Part shown: in pieces, positions 38,136-48,137 of the stretch
How the letters are laid out: every line of letters begins with the position of its first letter
Numbering within the stretch: the first letter of the stretch is position 1
Assembly (NCBI GenBank): GCA_022600195.1
Contig: JAHZKX010000018.1
Span: 186,001 to 250,000, forward strand
Origin: Planctomycetota bacterium
Lineage (GTDB): Bacteria > Planctomycetota > Planctomycetia > Planctomycetales > Planctomycetaceae
Direction: 5' to 3'
Length of the DNA stretch: 64,000 nt
Position numbers and translations under genes: made by a program
Notes under the pieces: model-generated
What the model was told of the DNA's origin: nothing
Databases searched by the model: none
The model's input: only the letters and a program-made list of their open reading frames with translations

Positions 38136-40919
38136 TTAATTAGAAGACTCCTCAAGAGTTCGTTTGACCTCATTGATCCGGAATGCTTCTAACAGGTCTC
38201 CCTCCTTAATATCATTAAACCCAGACAGAAGAATACCACACTCCATGCCTTCGCGAACTTCCTTCACATCATCCTTTTCTCTTTTTAACGAGGCGAGACC
38301 ATATTGATTGAGTATCTTCTGGTCTCGTATCAGATGTACGCGATCATTTCGATTGATCGTTCCATTCAACACACGGCAACCAGCAATCTTTCCAAATCGA
38401 CTAATCGAAAATGTCTGTAGAACCAGAGCACGTCCGGTTTGTTCCTGTACCAGTTCGGGACGCAACATCCCTTCCAGCGACTGTTTGATATCATCTAAGA
38501 CTTCATAAATGATACTATAACGCCGAATTTCGACATCTTCCTGTGTTGCAAGAGTTCGAGCGCGATCTTCTGCAATCACATGGAATGCAACGATAATTGC
38601 ATTTGATGCACTCGCCAGATAGACATCACTTTCGTTGACTCCCCCAACCCCTTCGTGCAGTATTTTAACCCGCACTTCTGGATGCTCGAACTTCCCGATT
38701 TCACTTCGAATCGCTTCCAGAGAACCTGGCGTATCAGCTTTGATTATCAGAGGCAGATCCTGAATCGCCCCCTCGTGGACAGAACTCATAATGTCTTCCA
38801 GAGTTCGAGGACCACCACTGTGTCTCGATAAAGTATCGGCACGTCCTTCATGACGACGCTCTTCAGCCAGTTCTCTCGCTTGATCAATGTCAGGAACCAC
38901 AACAAAGTGATCGCCGGCACCCGGTACAGTATCCAGGCCGGTCACCTTCACAGGCATTGCGGGTAAGGCCTCTTCTAACTGCTGGTCTTTGTCATCATAC
39001 ATGGCACGAATGTAACCATAAGATTTGCCGCAGATCACGGCGTCACCTATCCGCAACGTACCAGTTTGAACAATCAACCAAGCGACAGAACCGCGACCTT
39101 CATCGCGGAAACCTTCCAGACAGACACCAACGGCAGAACGATTCGGGTTCGCTTTGAGTTCATGCAATTCAGCAGTCAACAACAACGTTTCCAGCAAACT
39201 GTCGAGACCTGTGCCCTGTAAAGCAGAGACTCGTACCACTTCGGTTTCTCCACCCCATTCGGAGGGAAGCACATCTTGGCCAGCGAGATCCGTCAATACT
39301 TTTTGTTCGTTAATTTCGGGCAAATCAATTTTATTCATTGCCACAACCATTGGCACACCAGACGCTTTAACATGGCTGATACTTTCAGCAGTCTGAGGCA
39401 TCACACCATCATCAGCTGCAACTACCAGCACGACCATGTCTGTGACGTTCGCACCCCGTGATCGCATTTCACTAAAAGCGGCATGCCCGGGTGTATCCAC
39501 AAAAGTCAATTTGTGCCCGTTATAATCTATTTGATAAGCGGCTATATGCTGGGTAATTCCCCCCGCTTCACCATCAACCACTTTCGAATTTCGAAGTGAA
39601 TCGACGAGAGTCGTCTTACCATGATCTACGTGACCCAGTACGGTGATAATCGGTGGTCGTGTGATAAGATCTTCGGGAGCGTCTTCCTGATCAATAATCT
39701 CGGCAACAGTTTCCAAAGCGCCTTTTTGCCGTTTAAAGGTCAGATCCACTCCTAATTCTAATGCCACTGCCAAAGCAGTTTCCTCTTCAAGGATCTGGTT
39801 GATGGTTACCATTTCACCAAATTCTTTAAACAGAATTGACATTATTGCTTTTGCAGGACGCCCCATCGCCTCCGAAAGACTGCGTACCGTCATTGGCACT
39901 TCGACTTCCGCTTCTGTTTTGTGAACGATCGCTCCTGAATCTTGCTTCCGTTTTGATCGACGGGGGCGACGGCCTACCACTTCCTGCTGCTCAGTTCCAT
40001 CAGGAGCAAAGACACGACGACCTTCTTTGCGCTGTTCTCGACGCTGTTTCCGCGCTTCGACCAGGCTCAGACTTCCTCGACGTTCTTTTGAATCTTCGTC
40101 CTGAGGATCACGATCTTTCTCACGCTTTTTCTGTTCCGTATGTTGAGCCAGATGAGCGGCCAGAGGACTCTTTTGCTCCAGAATATCTGCAGTCAAACGA
40201 ACTTCAGGCTTCTGTGCTTTTACCTCTTTTTTCTTGACTTTAGGAATAACTGGTTGCTTATACGCAGGAGGAGCTGCCACTGAAGGCAATGCAGACTTGG
40301 CTTTCGCTTTCGACTGCTGCTTGCCAGAACGTGTGGACCCACGAGGTAACATCTCACGGATTGAGGAAGAATTTGTGTTTCCAGCAGGTACAAAATCATC
40401 ACGACTGAGAACTTGGTCCGACTCACCCGATTCAGCTTCTTTTGACTTGCGTTTCAGTGCGCTAGAACGAGACTCCTTAGCCACTGCACCAGAAGTTTCT
40501 TCCTCTCCAGAAGAATCGTCTGGGGAATCGGAACTTTCTGCCGCTTCCTCTGCTTCTTCAACCGCTACCCCTGAATCGCTTTCTTCTCCCTTGTCTGAAA
40601 GCTCCTCATCTTCTGATGCTCCGGAGGATTTTTGTGTTGTAGAACGAGAAGATTGTGATCGGGACGTCATGGCCTTGATGGTCCGCATCTTCGCCTGTTC
40701 ACGTTGCGGTACCATGGTTGCCTGATCAACGGCCTCTGCTGAATCACCAGAAGGTTGTTCCTTCTTATTCAGATAGGCAATCACAATGTCACGTTCGTCG
40801 GGCGTGATGCTCGCCAAAGCGGAGTTCTTCAACTTCACCCCCGCTTGGTTACATTCATCGATCAGCACTTTGCTGTCCATTCCCAACTCTTTTGCAAGAG
40901 CAAAAATACGTATCTTCAA
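38136..40919 (-). CDS. infB: Translation initiation factor IF-2
   Basis: A 927-residue IF-2. The first 50 residues are the IF2-N domain ([20 protein letters not shown]), followed by about 270 residues of charged, Ser/Glu/Lys-rich linker. A second IF2-N-like domain ([20 protein letters not shown]) precedes the GTPase: G1 [13 protein letters not shown]2 [11 protein letters not shown]3 [10 protein letters not shown]4 MNKIDL, G5 SALQGTGLD. Domains II-IV follow to the end. I place the start at a TTG (40919), because GGAG lies eight bases upstream and family members begin MKIR; an in-frame TTG at 40940 would add seven residues. IF-2 brings initiator tRNA to the 30S subunit. It sits between nusA and rbfA. 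Confidence 0.97.
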   Translation of the reverse strand: MKIRIFALAKELGMDSKVLIDECNQAGVKLKNSALASITPDERDIVIAYLNKKEQPSGDSAEAVDQATMVPQREQAKMRTIKAMTSRSQSSRSTTQKSSGASEDEELSDKGEESDSGVAVEEAEEAAESSDSPDDSSGEEETSGAVAKESRSSALKRKSKEAESGESDQVLSRDDFVPAGNTNSSSIREMLPRGSTRSGKQQSKAKAKSALPSVAAPPAYKQPVIPKVKKKEVKAQKPEVRLTADILEQKSPLAAHLAQHTEQKKREKDRDPQDEDSKERRGSLSLVEARKQRREQRKEGRRVFAPDGTEQQEVVGRRPRRSKRKQDSGAIVHKTEAEVEVPMTVRSLSEAMGRPAKAIMSILFKEFGEMVTINQILEEETALAVALELGVDLTFKRQKGALETVAEIIDQEDAPEDLITRPPIITVLGHVDHGKTTLVDSLRNSKVVDGEAGGITQHIAAYQIDYNGHKLTFVDTPGHAAFSEMRSRGANVTDMVVLVVAADDGVMPQTAESISHVKASGVPMVVAMNKIDLPEINEQKVLTDLAGQDVLPSEWGGETEVVRVSALQGTGLDSLLETLLLTAELHELKANPNRSAVGVCLEGFRDEGRGSVAWLIVQTGTLRIGDAVICGKSYGYIRAMYDDKDQQLEEALPAMPVKVTGLDTVPGAGDHFVVVPDIDQARELAEERRHEGRADTLSRHSGGPRTLEDIMSSVHEGAIQDLPLIIKADTPGSLEAIRSEIGKFEHPEVRVKILHEGVGGVNESDVYLASASNAIIVAFHVIAEDRARTLATQEDVEIRRYSIIYEVLDDIKQSLEGMLRPELVQEQTGRALVLQTFSISRFGKIAGCRVLNGTINRNDRVHLIRDQKILNQYGLASLKREKDDVKEVREGMECGILLSGFNDIKEGDLLEAFRINEVKRTLEESSN

Positions 40920-41027
40920 CAGCTCTTCTCCCGTGAACAATTCTGCAATCCGTTTTTAAATTCAGTGAATTCAAACGAATCACCTGATGAGACAACTGCC
41001 TCATAAAACTTACTCGTAATAAACGAT

Positions 41028-42530
41028 TTATTCCTGCTTTTCTGTAGACTCTTCTGTAGTATTCTCCGCACTCACCGGTACTTCTTCAGTATCGACGACT
41101 TCATCTGTCTTTGTCTCGGACTCAGCAGAGGCTTCCTCCGTGACGACACTCTCTTCAGCTTCAGCTTCGACGACTTCGTCTGTCTTTGTCTCGGATTCAG
41201 TAGAGGCTTCCTCTACGACGGCACTCTCATCAGCTTCCGAACCGCTCACTTCTGCCTCAGATTCAGTCTCTGCCGGTTCTGAAGTTATTTCAGCTTCGGT
41301 AGCGACGGATTCCTTTTCGGCTGAGGCTGGCGGATTATTTTTCTTGGCGGCGCGCAGTGCATCTTCTTCCGCTTCGACACGCTCACTTTCCCGATCAGCA
41401 ACTTCCACAATCTGTGTGCATTGCTCAGCAGTCAGACCACCGAGTTCTGCCAACTGGTCTGGCTCGATAACGGATAAATCGTAGTAACTGAAAAATCCCT
41501 GTGATACCAGGCTTTCAGCCAATTCTTCGGAAACGCCGGGGATTGAAGAAAATGCTTCGACTGTTTTATCCAACTGTTCATCCAACTCGTTTTGAGTCAT
41601 CACTTCAATGTCCCAACCGACCAGTTTAGAAGCCAGTCGCACATTCTGGCCTTTTCGACCAATTGCCAGAGGGAGTTGATCATCGCGTACAAGCACAATC
41701 ACACGCCCTAACATCGGACATAATATGACATCTTCCACTTCCGCAGGTTGTAATGAGTTCGGTACCAGAACCTGCAAAGAGTCATTCCAGCGGACGATAT
41801 CAATCCGCTCACCGGCAAGTTCATCCACAATATTTTTGATCCTGGCTCCTCGCATTCCCACGCAGGCTCCCACGCAATCGATGCTACTGTCCATACAGGA
41901 TACTGCTACTTTGGATCGATAACCGGCTTCGCGTGCCAACGAACGAACATCAATAATTCGATCCGAGACTTCAGGAATTTCCAGTTCGAATAATCGCCGC
42001 ACCATATCCGGATGAGTTCGTGAGAGAATCACTTTGACGCGACTACCCGCTTTACGTACATCCAGAACAATCGCACGCACGCGATCACCTACTCGAAACG
42101 ATTCACCGGGTATCTGTTCGCCTCGCGGTAGAATGCCTTCTATTTTTCCCAGGTTGATCAGTACTGCCCCACCTTCGACTCGCGAGACACTTCCCGAAAC
42201 CGATTGATGTTGCATTTCCAGATATTCATCAAAAACGGAATCTCGTTCCGCTTCACGGATTTTTTGAATCATGACCTGCTTGGCTGTTTGTGCTGCAACA
42301 CGCCCCAGAATTTCACCTAGAATATCCTGAGCCAACTTTTCCTCATCACAAAAAACGGTCGGTTCACCTGAATCACGGTCAATATGGACAGAAAGATCAT
42401 GATCATCTCCGAAGTGCCTGCGCGCAGCCGATAAGATTGCCTGTTCAATCCCACCAAACACGATCTCTTTATCAATACTTTTATCGCGTTGAATGGCATC
42501 AACAATCCTGAGAACTTCCTTACCGTCCAT
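41028..42530 (-). CDS. nusA: Transcription termination/antitermination protein NusA
   Basis: A 500-residue NusA. The N-terminal RNA-polymerase-binding domain (residues 1-130) precedes S1 ([20 protein letters not shown]), KH1 ([20 protein letters not shown]) and KH2 ([20 protein letters not shown]). A helix-hairpin-helix-like region follows ([34 protein letters not shown]), then about 120 residues of acidic Glu/Ser/Thr-rich tail that includes a 25-residue tandem repeat. The ATG at 42530 has AAGGA eight bases upstream. NusA tunes pausing, termination and antitermination. It heads nusA-infB-rbfA and is preceded by a leader with an intrinsic terminator; rimP, usually upstream, is absent. Confidence 0.97.
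   Translation of the reverse strand: MDGKEVLRIVDAIQRDKSIDKEIVFGGIEQAILSAARRHFGDDHDLSVHIDRDSGEPTVFCDEEKLAQDILGEILGRVAAQTAKQVMIQKIREAERDSVFDEYLEMQHQSVSGSVSRVEGGAVLINLGKIEGILPRGEQIPGESFRVGDRVRAIVLDVRKAGSRVKVILSRTHPDMVRRLFELEIPEVSDRIIDVRSLAREAGYRSKVAVSCMDSSIDCVGACVGMRGARIKNIVDELAGERIDIVRWNDSLQVLVPNSLQPAEVEDVILCPMLGRVIVLVRDDQLPLAIGRKGQNVRLASKLVGWDIEVMTQNELDEQLDKTVEAFSSIPGVSEELAESLVSQGFFSYYDLSVIEPDQLAELGGLTAEQCTQIVEVADRESERVEAEEDALRAAKKNNPPASAEKESVATEAEITSEPAETESEAEVSGSEADESAVVEEASTESETKTDEVVEAEAEESVVTEEASAESETKTDEVVDTEEVPVSAENTTEESTEKQE
41092..41241 (-). repeat. 75-bp tandem repeat in the 3' part of nusA
   Basis: Two head-to-tail copies of 75 bp (41092-41166 and 41167-41241) encode two 25-residue units sharing EEAS(T/A)[10 protein letters not shown]. 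The period is a multiple of three, so copy number can change without a frameshift. The copies differ at a handful of positions, mostly in their last third. Confidence 0.8.
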
Positions 42531-42624
42531 AATTGTGTTTCCTTCATTCGACAGTTGCTAAGCGCAGCTGACTCGAAAACTACTTCAAACAAGACCTGAA
42601 CCAGTCAAATCTATTTCTCCTGAC

Positions 42625-42650
42625 ACTGTTGAATACCCAAATTCAACAGT
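42625..42650 (-). promoter_or_regulatory. Hairpin in the nusA leader, after the putative attenuator
   Basis: ACTGTTGAA (42625-42633) pairs exactly with TTCAACAGT (42642-42650) around an 8-base loop, between the T run at 42663 and the nusA start codon. It is not followed by a T run and may stabilise the leader or form part of an alternative structure. Confidence 0.5.
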
Positions 42651-42662
42651 ACCACCATTAAC

Positions 42663-42689
42663 AAAAAAAAGCGGGAACATGCCCACTTT
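42663..42689 (-). terminator. Strand-specific intrinsic terminator in the nusA leader (putative attenuator)
   Basis: Read on the minus strand, AAAGTGGG pairs with CCCGCTTT (one G-U) around a short CATGTT loop and runs into eight T (42670 to 42663). The G-U pair becomes a C-A mismatch on the plus strand, so only the minus-strand RNA folds well. No minus-strand gene lies upstream that it could terminate, since the next gene (43284) is divergent. The simplest reading is premature termination of the nusA-infB-rbfA transcript about 130 bases before the nusA start. Confidence 0.6.
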
Positions 42690-42702
42690 ATGACTACCAT
42701 CA

Positions 42703-42719
42703 CTACCGTAAAACGGTAG
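42703..42719 (-). promoter_or_regulatory. Hairpin upstream of the nusA-leader terminator
   Basis: CTACCGT and ACGGTAG form a perfect seven-pair stem with a 3-base loop. A second ACTACC copy (42693-42698) can compete for the same ACGGTAG partner, giving two alternative folds directly upstream of the terminator hairpin. Confidence 0.45.
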
Positions 42720-43283
42720 CCTGGCAGAGCCGTAATTGTCATTTAAGAAATAACAAATCACGACAATCGGATTGGTGAGCTAAAGCTCGAGTTCCAACCA
42801 GCCTACATATCAGAGGACTCCATTCGAGTTTACGAATGCCGATTTATCACAAAGAAACAAACAGCCACAATGGCTTGTTCCCCCTTGCAAACACACTGAA
42901 CACCAGTATGCAAAACAATTGCGCAGAAGGCATCCCACAGAGGATACCCTATTATCCACTGAAATTAATCTCCGCGCGCTCAGATGTCAAGCACCGCAGG
43001 CAACTATATTCAGAACGACTTAGTACCTGTATTCGAGAATCTGACAACAGAGCCGATTACTGTTTCTATTTACAGGTGATGGCGGGCAGTCAAACCGCTT
43101 TGAATCAAAAATCGGATCTGCCATGTTTCGGCTAATTTCTTCAGATGTGGAGAGATTGATCTCCATCAAAATCGAAATCTACTATAGTATTGGAATGAAT
43201 TCTCGGATGAAGCGATCACTTTTCGATTTTGCCGGGTTAGTTATCAGGAAAACATCTCCACACTTCTGAAGGACGGTCCCATA
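42720..43283. other. Divergent intergenic region between nusA and a TPR gene
   Basis: No gene is visible. On the minus strand a perfect -35 (TTGACA, plus coordinates 42985-42990) is followed 17 bases later by a poor -10 (TAATTT), a possible start for the nusA leader. On the plus strand TTGATC (43156-43161), an 18-base spacer and TACTAT (43180-43185) form a plausible promoter for the TPR gene at 43284. GAGC/GCTC inside TTGG/CCAA near 42772-42798 adds another small hairpin to the nusA leader. Confidence 0.4.
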
Positions 43284-44702
43284 ATGTCACGTTTAATCCC
43301 CCTTTTGATTTTCTGCATCGGATTCCCCATCACCGCGGCTGCACAGCCCACTGCAACAAACGACCCTTTTGCCCAACAAAAAATACAGGCTGATCAAGCT
43401 CAGCAAAAAGGCGATTATGCGAAGTCTATTGAACTGACATCGCAAATTTTGCAACAAAATCCGAATGACCATGTCGCCTATTATCTGAGAGCCAGTGCGC
43501 GTGTGGAATCAGGCAGGGCACAGGGAAATGCCAAAACCATCAGAGACGGGATCGGCGATGCACGTGAAGCAATCCGGACCAGTCAAAATCAAAATGTGAA
43601 TTACTATCTGCCTTATCTCTACGGAATGATGAATCTGGCAGTCATGGAAAACAAAAAGAGTCATGGCGAGACAGCCTTGGGTGTTGCAAATCAAATTCTG
43701 GTCCGCCCGAACCTGACTGCTGAAGAACGAGCCAATTTCCACTATCAGCGCGGGATGATCTATCTACCCTTGAATAAACCACAGGAAGCGGCGAAAGACT
43801 TCACCGAAACAATTAAACTTTCCCCTAACCACTTTGCAGCTTTACTGGCACTGCCGGATGCTTATGCTTTAGCTGGAAATAACGAAATGGCACTCGCCAG
43901 CTTTAATCAGGTTGCACAAAAACAGCCCGATTCTCCAGTTGTTTATAACAACCGCGCCATGTTTTTCCAGCAACAGGGAAAACTTCAGGAAGCCATCAAT
44001 GACTTCTCCCGAGCGATTCAGATCGATCCGAAATACCACCATGCCATTACGAATCGAGGCTTTGCATACCTGGAAGGTGGTAAACCTGAGACGGCTGAAG
44101 CAGATTTGACACAGTCGCTCTCCATTGCCCCAAATCAACCATTCGTCCTCGGAATGCGAGGAGAGGCGCGGCTTCTGCAAGGAAAGATTACACAGGCTAT
44201 CGAAGATCAGAAACAGGCGGTGCAACTAGATCCGCAAAATGCGGCTCTGCGTTCTGACTTAGGATTTTCCTACTTTTTCAGTCAAAATTATCCTGCTGCC
44301 ATTACCGAGTTCAATCTGGCGGCAAAATTAGCTCCTGAGCAGATGAAAGTATTAAATCCCTGGATTTACCTGGCAATGATTCGCAGTAACCAAAAACCTG
44401 CAGCAGATGCCAAATTTCAATCGGTTCTTGCACAAAAACCAGAGACGCGAGATTCAGTTGATAATCTCCTTGCTTTTCTAATGGGGGCGGTTTCTCAAGC
44501 TAATCTGATTAAATCCATCGACCTCAAAGACAAGGAACGCGCAAATGCCCAAACTTGCGAAGCATACTTCTTCATCGGGCAAAAAGCGCTGCTTGCCGGT
44601 GACAACGCAACCGCCACTCAAAATTTTCAGCAAGCCCTCAATACCAACATGAAGAATCTGTCGGCATATCGTGGTGCTCAATACACACTCAAAAAGTTTT
44701 AA
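43284..44702 (+). CDS. Exported TPR-repeat protein
   Basis: A 472-residue protein with a signal peptide (SRLIPLLIFCIGFPITAAAQ) and about nine TPR repeats, for example KGDYAKSIELTSQILQQNPN, HYQRGMIYLPLNKPQEAAKD, NRAMFFQQQGKLQEAINDFS, NRGFAYLEGGKPETAEADLT and DLGFSYFFSQNYPAAITEFN. The repeats are close to the TPR consensus and alternate with the DP/NP turns typical of O-GlcNAc-transferase-like TPRs. No catalytic domain is present, so it is probably a periplasmic binding scaffold. The ATG at 43284 follows AAGGA. The gene ends in a shared terminator facing the ketosynthase-like gene. Confidence 0.88.
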   Translation: MSRLIPLLIFCIGFPITAAAQPTATNDPFAQQKIQADQAQQKGDYAKSIELTSQILQQNPNDHVAYYLRASARVESGRAQGNAKTIRDGIGDAREAIRTSQNQNVNYYLPYLYGMMNLAVMENKKSHGETALGVANQILVRPNLTAEERANFHYQRGMIYLPLNKPQEAAKDFTETIKLSPNHFAALLALPDAYALAGNNEMALASFNQVAQKQPDSPVVYNNRAMFFQQQGKLQEAINDFSRAIQIDPKYHHAITNRGFAYLEGGKPETAEADLTQSLSIAPNQPFVLGMRGEARLLQGKITQAIEDQKQAVQLDPQNAALRSDLGFSYFFSQNYPAAITEFNLAAKLAPEQMKVLNPWIYLAMIRSNQKPAADAKFQSVLAQKPETRDSVDNLLAFLMGAVSQANLIKSIDLKDKERANAQTCEAYFFIGQKALLAGDNATATQNFQQALNTNMKNLSAYRGAQYTLKKF

Positions 44703-44799
44703 CCTGTGCCTAAGTGTATTGTGACGTCTTCAAGTCCCTTTGAACCAAGTGCCATAGAATGAAAGGCGCTATGGTTAAATGGGATGCGATCAAGAAAAA

Positions 44800-44833
44800 A
44801 GCCCCGGAAAGCTCTACATTGCTCTCCGGGGCT
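44800..44833. terminator. Bidirectional rho-independent terminator
   Basis: AGCCCCGGA pairs with TCCGGGGCT, and an inner AGC/GCT extends the stem around the loop. Six A precede it and a T-rich stretch (TTATTTTTAT) follows, so it can end both the TPR gene (+) and the ketosynthase-like gene (-). Confidence 0.88.
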
Positions 44834-44862
44834 GATTATTTTTATTGCTCAATCTGGTGATT

Positions 44863-46164
44863 TCACGCACCGCAAATCACGGAAGCGCTGGCTTGCCCGA
44901 AGGTCGTAGAGCTGATTTTCAAAAACAGCTTGTTATCTGTTGCCAGAGGTTCATTTCGAACCACATTCAAAGGACAGTCTGCATCAGGTGTTTCATAGTT
45001 TAATGTCGCGGGTATCACGCCCTGTTTCAGAGCAACCAGCGAACCACTGGCTTCGACAATTCCACAGCCAGACCCAGAGTTTCCAAAGTAACTTTTAAGC
45101 GCCGTCACAGGAACTTCTGTGGCTTTATCCCCAAAGATATCCTGTATTGCCTGAAACTCTACCACATCAAAAACCTGCTCTCCCAGGCCATGTGCATTGA
45201 TGTGACCAATATCCCCTGGCTCGACTCCCGCATTTTTCAATGCTGATTTGATCGAGTTGGATATAGCAGCTCGCATATTAGCTGTTCCATCCCGATTGAT
45301 GACGCAAGAGGCACCAGAACCCAAAAGCTCACCCCAAATTTTTGCACCACGATTTTCCGCATGCGATTTTTCTTCCAAAAGCAGTGAGCAAGCTGCCTCA
45401 CCCACAACCTGGCCTGTTCGCGAATTGTCAAAGGGACGAGAACGTTGAGAAAGCTCGGCTGGCGAGTCTGCCAACTGATCCCAGAATTTGGCATGTATCG
45501 ACTTGATTTCATGCACCCGAGTTCCCGTCACACCCGCAATCATCACATCAGCCCAACCACGTTCTATCACACGTTGCGCTTCACCCAACACCAGATTACC
45601 AGATGCTTCTGCTTGTGTGATTGAGTTGCTTGGCCCACGTGCATCAATAATGATTCCAATATGGCATGCTGGCATGTTGGGTAGATACTTCAATAACCAC
45701 AGCGGTTCCATCTTAGGCAACCCATCTGCGCCCCAACGTTTGTATTGGAATTCGGACCCCTCAGAACTGGCAACGCAAGCACCAAAAAGCACTTCAGGCG
45801 GGCTTAACATTAAATTGGCGCCGAATTCGATTCCGAAGCGTTCACTATCGACTGCTTCCAGATCCAGTGCAGAGTCTTCAACCGCCAGATTTGCGGAAGC
45901 CACTCCCAATTGAATTTCGCGGCACATGACCTTCAGGCTACGCCGCTGATTCTTAAGATACTGTTTTTTGATCGTACTAGAATTGAAATCAGAAACTTCG
46001 CCCACACAGGTATCTGGTGATGCCAGATAGGCATATAATTCTGATTTTTTAATGCCCGATTTACCCGACATCAAACTGTCTTGAAACGCGTCCACTCCGA
46101 TCCCGATAGGACTGAGAATACCCATCCCCGTTATCAGAATTCGACGATTTGAATCTGTATTCAT
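44863..46164 (-). CDS. Ketosynthase-fold protein lacking the catalytic Cys (FabF-like, chain-length-factor-like)
   Basis: A 433-residue thiolase-fold protein homologous to FabF over its length (RRILITGMGILSPIGIGVDA; RSRPFDNSRTGQVVGEAACS; INAHGLGEQVFDVVEFQAIQ). Aligned with the window's own FabF, the active-site Cys165 is Glu186 (GPSNSITQAEASG against GPNSAVATACASA), the first His is kept (His325) and the second is Asn362 (KSYFGNSGSG against KGHLGHLLG). The C-H-H triad is therefore E-H-N, so it cannot act as a normal condensing enzyme. Polyketide chain-length factors (Cys to Gln) pair with an active KS in this way; a malonyl-ACP decarboxylase role is another option. The ATG at 46164 has AAGAGA upstream. 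It is downstream of fabF on the same strand. Confidence 0.88.
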   Translation of the reverse strand: MNTDSNRRILITGMGILSPIGIGVDAFQDSLMSGKSGIKKSELYAYLASPDTCVGEVSDFNSSTIKKQYLKNQRRSLKVMCREIQLGVASANLAVEDSALDLEAVDSERFGIEFGANLMLSPPEVLFGACVASSEGSEFQYKRWGADGLPKMEPLWLLKYLPNMPACHIGIIIDARGPSNSITQAEASGNLVLGEAQRVIERGWADVMIAGVTGTRVHEIKSIHAKFWDQLADSPAELSQRSRPFDNSRTGQVVGEAACSLLLEEKSHAENRGAKIWGELLGSGASCVINRDGTANMRAAISNSIKSALKNAGVEPGDIGHINAHGLGEQVFDVVEFQAIQDIFGDKATEVPVTALKSYFGNSGSGCGIVEASGSLVALKQGVIPATLNYETPDADCPLNVVRNEPLATDNKLFLKISSTTFGQASASVICGA

Positions 46165-46572
46165 TTGAATCTCTTTAGAAAGTCCCGCTTACACACTTTG
46201 ACAGTTGCTTTGAATCATGTACTTTTATCGTAGAACACATTCATCCCAGAACAACCCCTCTACGGGCAAGAGGCTAAAAAACCTGTGCACGCAGGTAAGA
46301 ATTCAGAAAGAATATGGTTTTAAGACTCTGGAGTTTTCTACTTGATTGACCCAGCTTTGCAGCAGAAAACCAGCCAGTATACACGATTCAGACCCAATGA
46401 AACACCTGTAACAGGGGATAGCTAAGACAATCGAGGCATGATTTTCAACCCTGAAGCGACACTCAGCTAAAGAATTATTCGGGAAAACTCTACTTCTCCA
46501 CGGATGTGCTGAAAACGACTGCCCTCAATAATCATGCGATCAGTGACTTTGGCGATTCTATTAAGAAGGCAC
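46165..46572. other. Intergenic stretch between fabF and the ketosynthase-like gene
   Basis: About 400 bases without a gene. CCTCT and AGAGG form a 5-pair hairpin around ACGGGCA near 46258-46274, not followed by a T run. The gap is long for an operon, so the ketosynthase-like gene may have its own promoter here, though I cannot place one. Confidence 0.4.
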
Positions 46573-47817
46573 TTAAGGTGCTTTTTGCAGGACCAGACAG
46601 GCATTATGCCCGCCAAAGCCAAAGCTGTTCTTCATCACCCGCTCAATTTTCATCTCGCGTGGCTCATTCGGGATGTAATCGAGATTACACTTCTCGTCAG
46701 GTTCATCAAGATTGATGGTCGGAGGCCCAACCTGCTCCTGAAGTGCTTTCACAGCAACGACAAATTCCACACCACCGGATGCCCCCAGTAAATGGCCTAA
46801 ATGCCCTTTTGTACTGGAAACAGGCATCGATTTCACGCGCGAGCCAAAAACAGCGTTGATCGCAGCGGTTTCTGCCACGTCACCTAAAGGTGTGCTCGTC
46901 CCATGTGTATTGATATAATCAATGTCGTCGGTATTCAATCCGGCATCTTTAATGGCATGCTGCATGGCACGTGCCGCTCCGCGTCCCTCAGGATCGGGAG
47001 CCGTCATATGAGTCCCATCAGCTGACATTCCATAACCAACAAGCTCTGCCAGAATAGGAATGCCACGCTTTTTGGCATGTTCATATTCTTCAAGCACGAT
47101 AATCCCGGCACCTTCTGCCATCACAAATCCGTCACGATCGCGGTCAAATGGACGACTGGCGGATTGAGGATCATCATTGCGAGTCGACAGAGCATTCATT
47201 CGGGCAAAGCCGGAAAGCCCCATCGGAGTCACAGCAGCTTCGCTTCCACCTGTTACCATGATATCGGCTACGTCATGCTGAATCAGCTTAAATGCGTCTC
47301 CAATTGCGTTCGTCGCAGAAGCACAGGCTGTCGCAACTGCGCTGTTCGGACCTTTCAACCCATAGGTAACAGAAATATTTCCGCTGGCGGCATTCACCAT
47401 CAACTTGGGAATCATAAAAGGAGAAACACGGGCAGGACCCTGATTGTAAAGGCGGTCGTGCTGACTTTCGATTTCATTCAGCCCGCCAATACCACTTCCC
47501 ACCAGAACACCTCTCCGGTAAGGATCACCATCAAAGTCTTCCAATTGAGCCTGACGATAGGCGATGTGAGCACCAACAAGACCAAACTGCACAAAGCGGT
47601 CGACTCGTTTCAGCTCTTTGGCTGTGATATTGGTATAATCTGCGGCGTTAAAGTCTTTGATTTCGCCACCAAAACGCACTTTGTAGTCGCTGCAGTCAAA
47701 GCGTTCTACCAGACCAATACCACTTTTCCCTGCGCATAATTTGTCCCAAAACTCTGAGACATCCAAACCCAGAGCCGTTACAACTGAAGCCCCCGTAACG
47801 ACAACTCGCCTGCGCAT
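46573..47817 (-). CDS. fabF: 3-oxoacyl-[acyl-carrier-protein] synthase II
   Basis: A 414-residue condensing enzyme with the full catalytic triad: Cys165 in VATACASATNAIG, His305 in NTHGTSTPLGD and His342 in KGHLGHLLGASG. Other signatures are RVVVTGASVVTALGLDVSEF, RGVLVGSGIGGLNEIE, MVTGGSEAAVTPMGLSGFAR, RPFDRDRDGFVMAEGAGIIV and NSFGFGGHNACLVL. FabF extends acyl-ACP by decarboxylative condensation with malonyl-ACP. The ATG at 47817 has GGAAGAG upstream. The acpP stop is 87 bases upstream, as in most fab operons. Confidence 0.96.
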   Translation of the reverse strand: MRRRVVVTGASVVTALGLDVSEFWDKLCAGKSGIGLVERFDCSDYKVRFGGEIKDFNAADYTNITAKELKRVDRFVQFGLVGAHIAYRQAQLEDFDGDPYRRGVLVGSGIGGLNEIESQHDRLYNQGPARVSPFMIPKLMVNAASGNISVTYGLKGPNSAVATACASATNAIGDAFKLIQHDVADIMVTGGSEAAVTPMGLSGFARMNALSTRNDDPQSASRPFDRDRDGFVMAEGAGIIVLEEYEHAKKRGIPILAELVGYGMSADGTHMTAPDPEGRGAARAMQHAIKDAGLNTDDIDYINTHGTSTPLGDVAETAAINAVFGSRVKSMPVSSTKGHLGHLLGASGGVEFVVAVKALQEQVGPPTINLDEPDEKCNLDYIPNEPREMKIERVMKNSFGFGGHNACLVLQKAP

Positions 47818-47903
47818 TCTTGAACTCTTCCTACAATGACAAGACAGGACTCTTAAAAATCAAAACCAACAGTGCGGATCGACTGAACTTAGCCTGCTAA
47901 TGC

Positions 47904-48137
47904 TTAGCTGGCTTTCTCAGTGATATAACCAACGACATCGCCTACAGTTTTAATTTTGTCATAATCATCATCCGGAATCGTGACATCAAACTCGTCTTCA
48001 AATTCCATAACCAGTTCAACGATGTCCAATGAATCGGCTTTTAAGTCGTCGATAAATTTGCTCTCTAGCGTAATTTCTTCTTTAGGATGGCCCAGTTGCT
48101 CGCTAACGATACCAACCACTTTTTCTTCGATTGACAC
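47904..48137 (-). CDS. acpP: Acyl carrier protein
   Basis: A 77-residue ACP with the phosphopantetheine attachment site Ser36 in [20 protein letters not shown] and strongly acidic helices ([39 protein letters not shown]). It starts at GTG (48137); AAGGAG lies eight bases upstream and there is no nearby in-frame ATG. It carries growing acyl chains between FabD, FabF and other fatty-acid enzymes. It lies between fabD and fabF, but fabG, which normally precedes acpP, is missing. Confidence 0.97.
   Translation of the reverse strand: MSIEEKVVGIVSEQLGHPKEEITLESKFIDDLKADSLDIVELVMEFEDEFDVTIPDDDYDKIKTVGDVVGYITEKAS

Noticed and set aside
42690-42800. Possible tRNA or small RNA gene in the nusA leader
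   Set aside because: The hairpins do not form a cloverleaf and no CCA-type acceptor stem is present; a cis-acting leader explains them better.
47077-47739. A 220-codon plus-strand frame inside fabF
   Set aside because: It is antisense to a highly conserved catalytic gene and its Cys/His-rich translation mirrors fabF codon usage.
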